This document shows positions 60,395-64,000 of a stretch of 64,000 nt of DNA, piece by piece. Source of the DNA: Phycomyces blakesleeanus NRRL 1555(-) (lineage: Eukaryota > Mucoromycota > Mucoromycetes > Mucorales > Phycomycetaceae); contig NW_017265139.1 of assembly GCF_001638985.1 (NCBI RefSeq), positions 62,001-126,000 of the forward strand, written 5' to 3'. The notes beneath the pieces are model-generated. The model ran no database searches, was not told where the DNA came from, and saw nothing but the letters and a program-made list of their open reading frames with translations. Position numbers and translations under genes: made by a program. The first letter of the stretch is position 1. Each line of letters begins with the position of its first letter.

Positions 60395-60566
60395 CGACCA
60401 AGTACAACTACATTACATTACACACTATATTACATTACACTATACAACACTACACCACATCACACTATACTACACTACACTACACTACACTACACACCAC
60501 ATCACATCACACCATATCACATCACAACACTATATATATATATAAGAGAGAGAGAGAGAGAGAGAA
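60395..60566. repeat. ACTAC-type minisatellite and microsatellites
   Basis: Between the RTF1 and CENP-K stop codons, (ACATT/ACTAC/ACATC)n pentanucleotide-like repeats run from about 60405 to 60528, followed by (TA)n and (GA)n. It should lie in the overlapping 3' ends of the two convergent genes. Confidence 0.75.
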
Positions 60567-60599
60567 TAAACATGGCTAGATAACAAGATAGAAAAAAAA

Positions 60600-62110
60600 C
60601 TAGAGGCGGAAATCCGCCAGGCATATCTTCCTGGCATCCTGGGGATGATATACAGCAATTCCTGCCTTGACCAAGGTCTCAATGTATGGAGTCCAGTATT
60701 CGCCTGGTTGCAGTTCAATAAAAGGGTCGAGGTCGGCAGTATTACTTCCTTTGTTCATCAGATCCTATCGAACGATCGTTTTAGTTTTAGTTTCAAGAAC
60801 AATAGCAAGATCAGGAACAACAAGAAATAATCTTTAACCTCGATGATGTACTTGAGTTCACATTGGGCTGCATCTTCATTGCCTTCTTCTCCCTACATTT
60901 CTTTTTTAGTTTTTTTCCTTTCTTTTTTTCAACCCTTTTTTTTTTACTTACATCGACTGCATGAGACGGGAAATATGTGTCTGCAAACTTGATAAGCTCA
61001 CCAGAAGTATATCGTATCTCTGCTCTTAGTCTTCTAGACTTCTCGGTGAATTTACTATAAAAAAAAGATTTGTAAAAATTAGTTTTCTCCTCTATCTTTA
61101 TCAATGCAAAAAAAAACTGTGATTTAGGGGGGATATTTATTTAACTTTACTTTGGTAAACGCTGAGAATTTCCAGACTCTTGCGCTTCTGCAAGCTTTTT
61201 TGCGAAACCAGTCTTGATTGTCTTGCATTCTTCTAATATAGTATTTTCACTAAAAGTGTATATGCATATATGCATTTACAAGTTAATCAGTCAATTAATT
61301 TTCAAAGTAAGATCTAATGATCTATTGGACTTTTAAGTCCTGGCTGTTATAAATTACCTGGAAAGTGCAGATCTTGCTCTTTTCAGCTCGTTTTTTATAT
61401 GATCCACTGCTACCTTGAGTTGATTAACAGTTTTTTCGAGTTGCTCCTTGAGCTGAAGATTGAGTACATCTTCTTCCGGTGGACTTTCGATTTGAAAGGC
61501 GGCTATTTAAACCCCACACATACATATACACAAATGTAGATTACATATTTAACATTTGACAGTTTTTTTTTGCACAATTGAATCTTCATATATAACCTTT
61601 TCGTTGGACCCCTTCTTCTTTTATCAATTCTCGTTCCTCATACATGTATACCGATAATAACTGGATCAATGAAGTACACAAGCAATAAGAGCGTTATTTG
61701 ATATAAAAACCACGCGTGCATGAATTAAATAAAATCATAAATAATTCATAATAAATAATGTATATACTTTTTCATCGGAATCTTCGATGTCTCCGTATAC
61801 TCGCTGTAGACCAGCTTCCTCGTACTGATCTTCTAACTAATAGTAATAATAAAATAAAGAAAAAATGGAGAAATGCAATAGTTAAAAATAAATAAATTGG
61901 ATAGCAGTAGTAAAAGTATATCCAAACCTGATGAAGCCTTTTCCAAAGTATATCTCTTTGAGATTTCTGAGAAGCAAGTATACTGTCAAGTAGCATTCCT
62001 CGAGCTGTGCCGTCATCTTCACTTTGTACAATGGGCTCCGTAGCTACTGTCTCATCAAAGTCATTGGCTGCCTTTGCAATTAGTGATTGCAGCTGGTTTG
62101 ACAGCCACAT
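60600..62110 (-). CDS. CENP-K homologue, inner kinetochore (CCAN) protein
   Basis: Eight exons assemble in phase to about 285 residues from ATG 62110 (MWLSNQLQSLIAKAAND) to TAG 60600-60602. The N-terminal and middle parts are coiled coil (LEDQYEEAGLQRVYGD; LKEQLEKTVNQLKVAVDHIK). A segment with GELIKFADTYFP matches the position of the LGEFLEDHFP block of CENP-K. The most telling part is the C-terminus, EYWTPYIETLVKAGIAVYHP followed by QDARKICLADF. It has the same pattern as the CENP-K end, in which PPYVELLLRNGIALRHP precedes a short I-x-L-x-x-F tail. CENP-K works with CENP-H/I/M in the CCAN that links centromeric chromatin to the spindle. The gene is divergent to TAF7 (261 bp). Confidence 0.72.
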
Positions 62111-62371
62111 TATACCGCCTGTGTGTATTATAGAGAAAGAGAGGGAGATAAAGGGAGAGAAAATGTCGTTTTTCTTAGGTCATTTAATGACTATGCTGAA
62201 AGTTTGTCAACCAATTTTTTGAAAAAAAAAAAAAAAGTGTATTCAAACGCTGTCACGCCGACTGACAACTCTCTTTCCTCTTCCTGCGCTTCTTCTTTTT
62301 CCTCTTTACCACTCAAACTTCATTTGTCTTTCTCACATTTTTATTTTTCTTTATTTTACCTCATCAATCTA
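62111..62371. promoter_or_regulatory. Bidirectional promoter of CENP-K and TAF7 genes
   Basis: The 261 bases between the two divergent ATGs must hold both core promoters. The TAF7 side is strongly pyrimidine-rich with a poly-A stretch near 62221-62236; the CENP-K side is purine-rich (GAGAAAGAGAGGGAGA) on the plus strand, that is pyrimidine-rich in its own leader. No TATA box is obvious. Confidence 0.6.
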
Positions 62372-62644
62372 ATGGAACACAAAAAGGAAACAAAAGTTAA
62401 AATAAAGCGCGTAAAGTCGTCCTCCAACAAATCTAATTCGCTTCAAGACAAGCTCATCAAGATTAAACTGACTACAAAAGAAGCTGCACACAGTGGATCA
62501 GACGATGAAGATGAGCCAGAAGCAACAATTGAAGAACATCTGATTTTACGGTTACCTGCTGGAAGTATGAGTGATCGTTTACATGAGTGTGTACGTAAAC
62601 GAGAAATACCAGAGGATGTGAGGCTACACTTTAAAGGTAGGCGT

Positions 62645-62680
<36 letters not shown>

Positions 62681-64000
62681 TCACTCACTTACTCAATCAC
62701 ATACATACATACATACATACATACATATTACAGACAATCGACGAGGATATTTTTATTTGGATGGACGAAAATACGACACCACTCTTGTCGATTTACCTAC
62801 TATAATAGAATCTCAAAAGACACTAGACAAAAAACAATTCTATAAGATTGCCGATATCTCCCAGGTAGGTTTGATCTCAAAAAATACAGGAATTAAATGT
62901 AAAATAAAATAAAATAAGATAAATAGGCGTGTGTGCATATGCATATATATTCATATATTCATATATATCTACTTTAAAAAAAAACAAATAAATAAATAAA
63001 TAAATAAACCTGGATTTCAGATGCTTGTTGTGGATGGTCCTTCCAAAGATGATGCCTTTATGCCACCCAACAATGGAAGGCACAGCACAGACCCTTATTC
63101 ATATCCACACGGTCTTGCACCTCCCTTAAAACATGTCCGGAAGAGACGTTTCAGAAAGAAACTTTCTAAACGGGCAAGTTGTCTTGTGATGCATAATTAC
63201 TGGCGTTTATTTGAAGCAATTAAAATGAGAAATAACACGAACAGAATGAATGTGTGTGTGTGTGTGTGTGTGTGTGTTTATTTTTGTCTTTATATATGTG
63301 TATGGGTTTCTATGTGTATATATGTGCGTATATTTAGGCCATTGAAGAAGTAGAACGAGAAGTAGAAAGATTGCTCGAAGTAGATGCCACTGCAGAAGAT
63401 GTTCAGTATGGTAAGATCTTATCAAAAATCCTAAATACTATTAATCTCATTTTGTTTTTATCTTTATGGATATATCTTCTAATAGAGGTGGTCGATAACC
63501 GTGAGATGGAAATGGAATTGGAATCTGATGCAGGCACTCAAGATATTGATATTGATATGAGCGATGCCGAGAGTGAGAGCGATGAGGATCTTGCAGCGGC
63601 TATCGACAGAGGGTTGGAGGAATTAGAAGAAGAAGATAACGATGACGATGACGATGACGATGAGGACAATGACGACGATGAGGAGGAGGATAGTGAAGAG
63701 GAAGACGAAGATGAGGGAGGCAAGACAGGAGAGATTGGTACGTACATTAGTATCTTTTGTAATAATAGTAATAATAAATGTGCGTGTTTGGATTATATAC
63801 TCACACATATCCATCGTAGAACAAAAACGACAAGAGATTGCCGAAATTAAGCAGGCAATTCAACGAAAGATGAGAGATCTGCTAACAGCACCAAACGCCA
63901 TGCTCAAGGTAATTACTATTCGATGGCTAAAAGTAATTAAACTTATAAAATAAATCTATGTGTTTGCTTTTAGAAACGATTTGAGACATCAATTGAGAGC
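62372..64000 (+). CDS. TAF7: TAF7 homologue, TFIID subunit (3' end beyond window)
   Basis: Subunit of TFIID, which binds core promoters and recruits RNA polymerase II. The gene starts at ATG 62372 (MEHKKETKVKIKRVKSSSNK) and continues past base 64000. The TAFII55 domain begins with EEHLILRLPAGSMSDRLHE and continues with RLHFK, GYFYLDGRKYDTTLVDLP and TIIESQ. Then come KIADISQMLVVDGP and PPLKHVRKRRFRKKL, the last being a very typical block. An acidic region (Asp/Glu, about 63600-63740) and a coiled coil (EQKRQEIAEIKQAIQRKM) follow. At least six introns; several contain microsatellites, including (TA)n at 62651-62677, (CATA)n at about 62699-62727 and (GT)n near 63250-63277. The stop codon is not in the window. 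Confidence 0.92.

Noticed and set aside
60221..60583. 120-codon ORF overlapping the end of RTF1
   Set aside because: Other frame of RTF1 followed by Thr/Leu/His runs from the ACTAC-type minisatellite.

Overview
The window is AT-rich eukaryotic DNA from a filamentous fungus. Most genes carry several short GT-AG introns (about 40-70 nt) with spaced exons, 5' leaders are pyrimidine-rich, and a pseudogene with a YCRKS motif resembles multicopy ORFs I associate with Mucorales-type fungi. I infer an early-diverging fungus of the Mucoromycota, but no marker here fixes the genus. There are no bacterial features, CRISPR arrays, rRNA or tRNA genes that I can support. CDS coordinates below run from start codon to stop codon and include introns; exon models were built by hand from splice sites and reading phase.

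Layout. 2.3-6.7 kb: two related cytochrome P450 genes, convergent (tail to tail). 9.4-13.2 kb: an apparently intact KDZ-superfamily transposase gene with a recognisable right terminus. 15.9-17.3 kb: a NIPA-type magnesium transporter, then a small hypothetical gene. 17.7-20.9 kb: a nested transposon area with a broken YCRKS gene. 20.9-28.2 kb: a dense co-oriented block with a coiled-coil protein, a MARCH5-like RING-CH ubiquitin ligase, glucosamine-6-phosphate deaminase and a Zn2Cys6 transcription factor. 31.3-33.5 kb: an F-box/Kelch protein. 37.3-39.0 kb: a divergent P450 with an abnormal I-helix. 40-49 kb: gene-poor, with nested MITEs, microsatellites and one small Cys-rich gene. 49.2-51.6 kb: a Nif1/Dsf2-type SEL1-repeat protein. 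53.1-55.0 kb: an F-box protein with LRR-like solenoid. 55.3-55.9 kb: a transposon relic. 57.9-64.0 kb: a compact nuclear block with RTF1 (Paf1 complex), CENP-K (inner kinetochore) and TAF7 (TFIID, cut by the window end).

Functional links. RTF1, CENP-K and TAF7 are all chromatin/nuclear proteins; CENP-K and TAF7 share a 261-bp divergent intergenic region. The deaminase is followed directly by a zinc-cluster regulator, which may be coincidence or a regulator next to an aminosugar catabolic gene. The two convergent P450s are paralogues.

The most informative part of the window is its transposon structure. One terminal sequence (core GTCGTCCCCGTAAGATTG) occurs at the KDZ element and at three other loci. 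There are several TIR elements with visible target-site duplications, one element nested in another, and a case where a transposon end seems to have supplied the start codon and first splice donor of another ORF.
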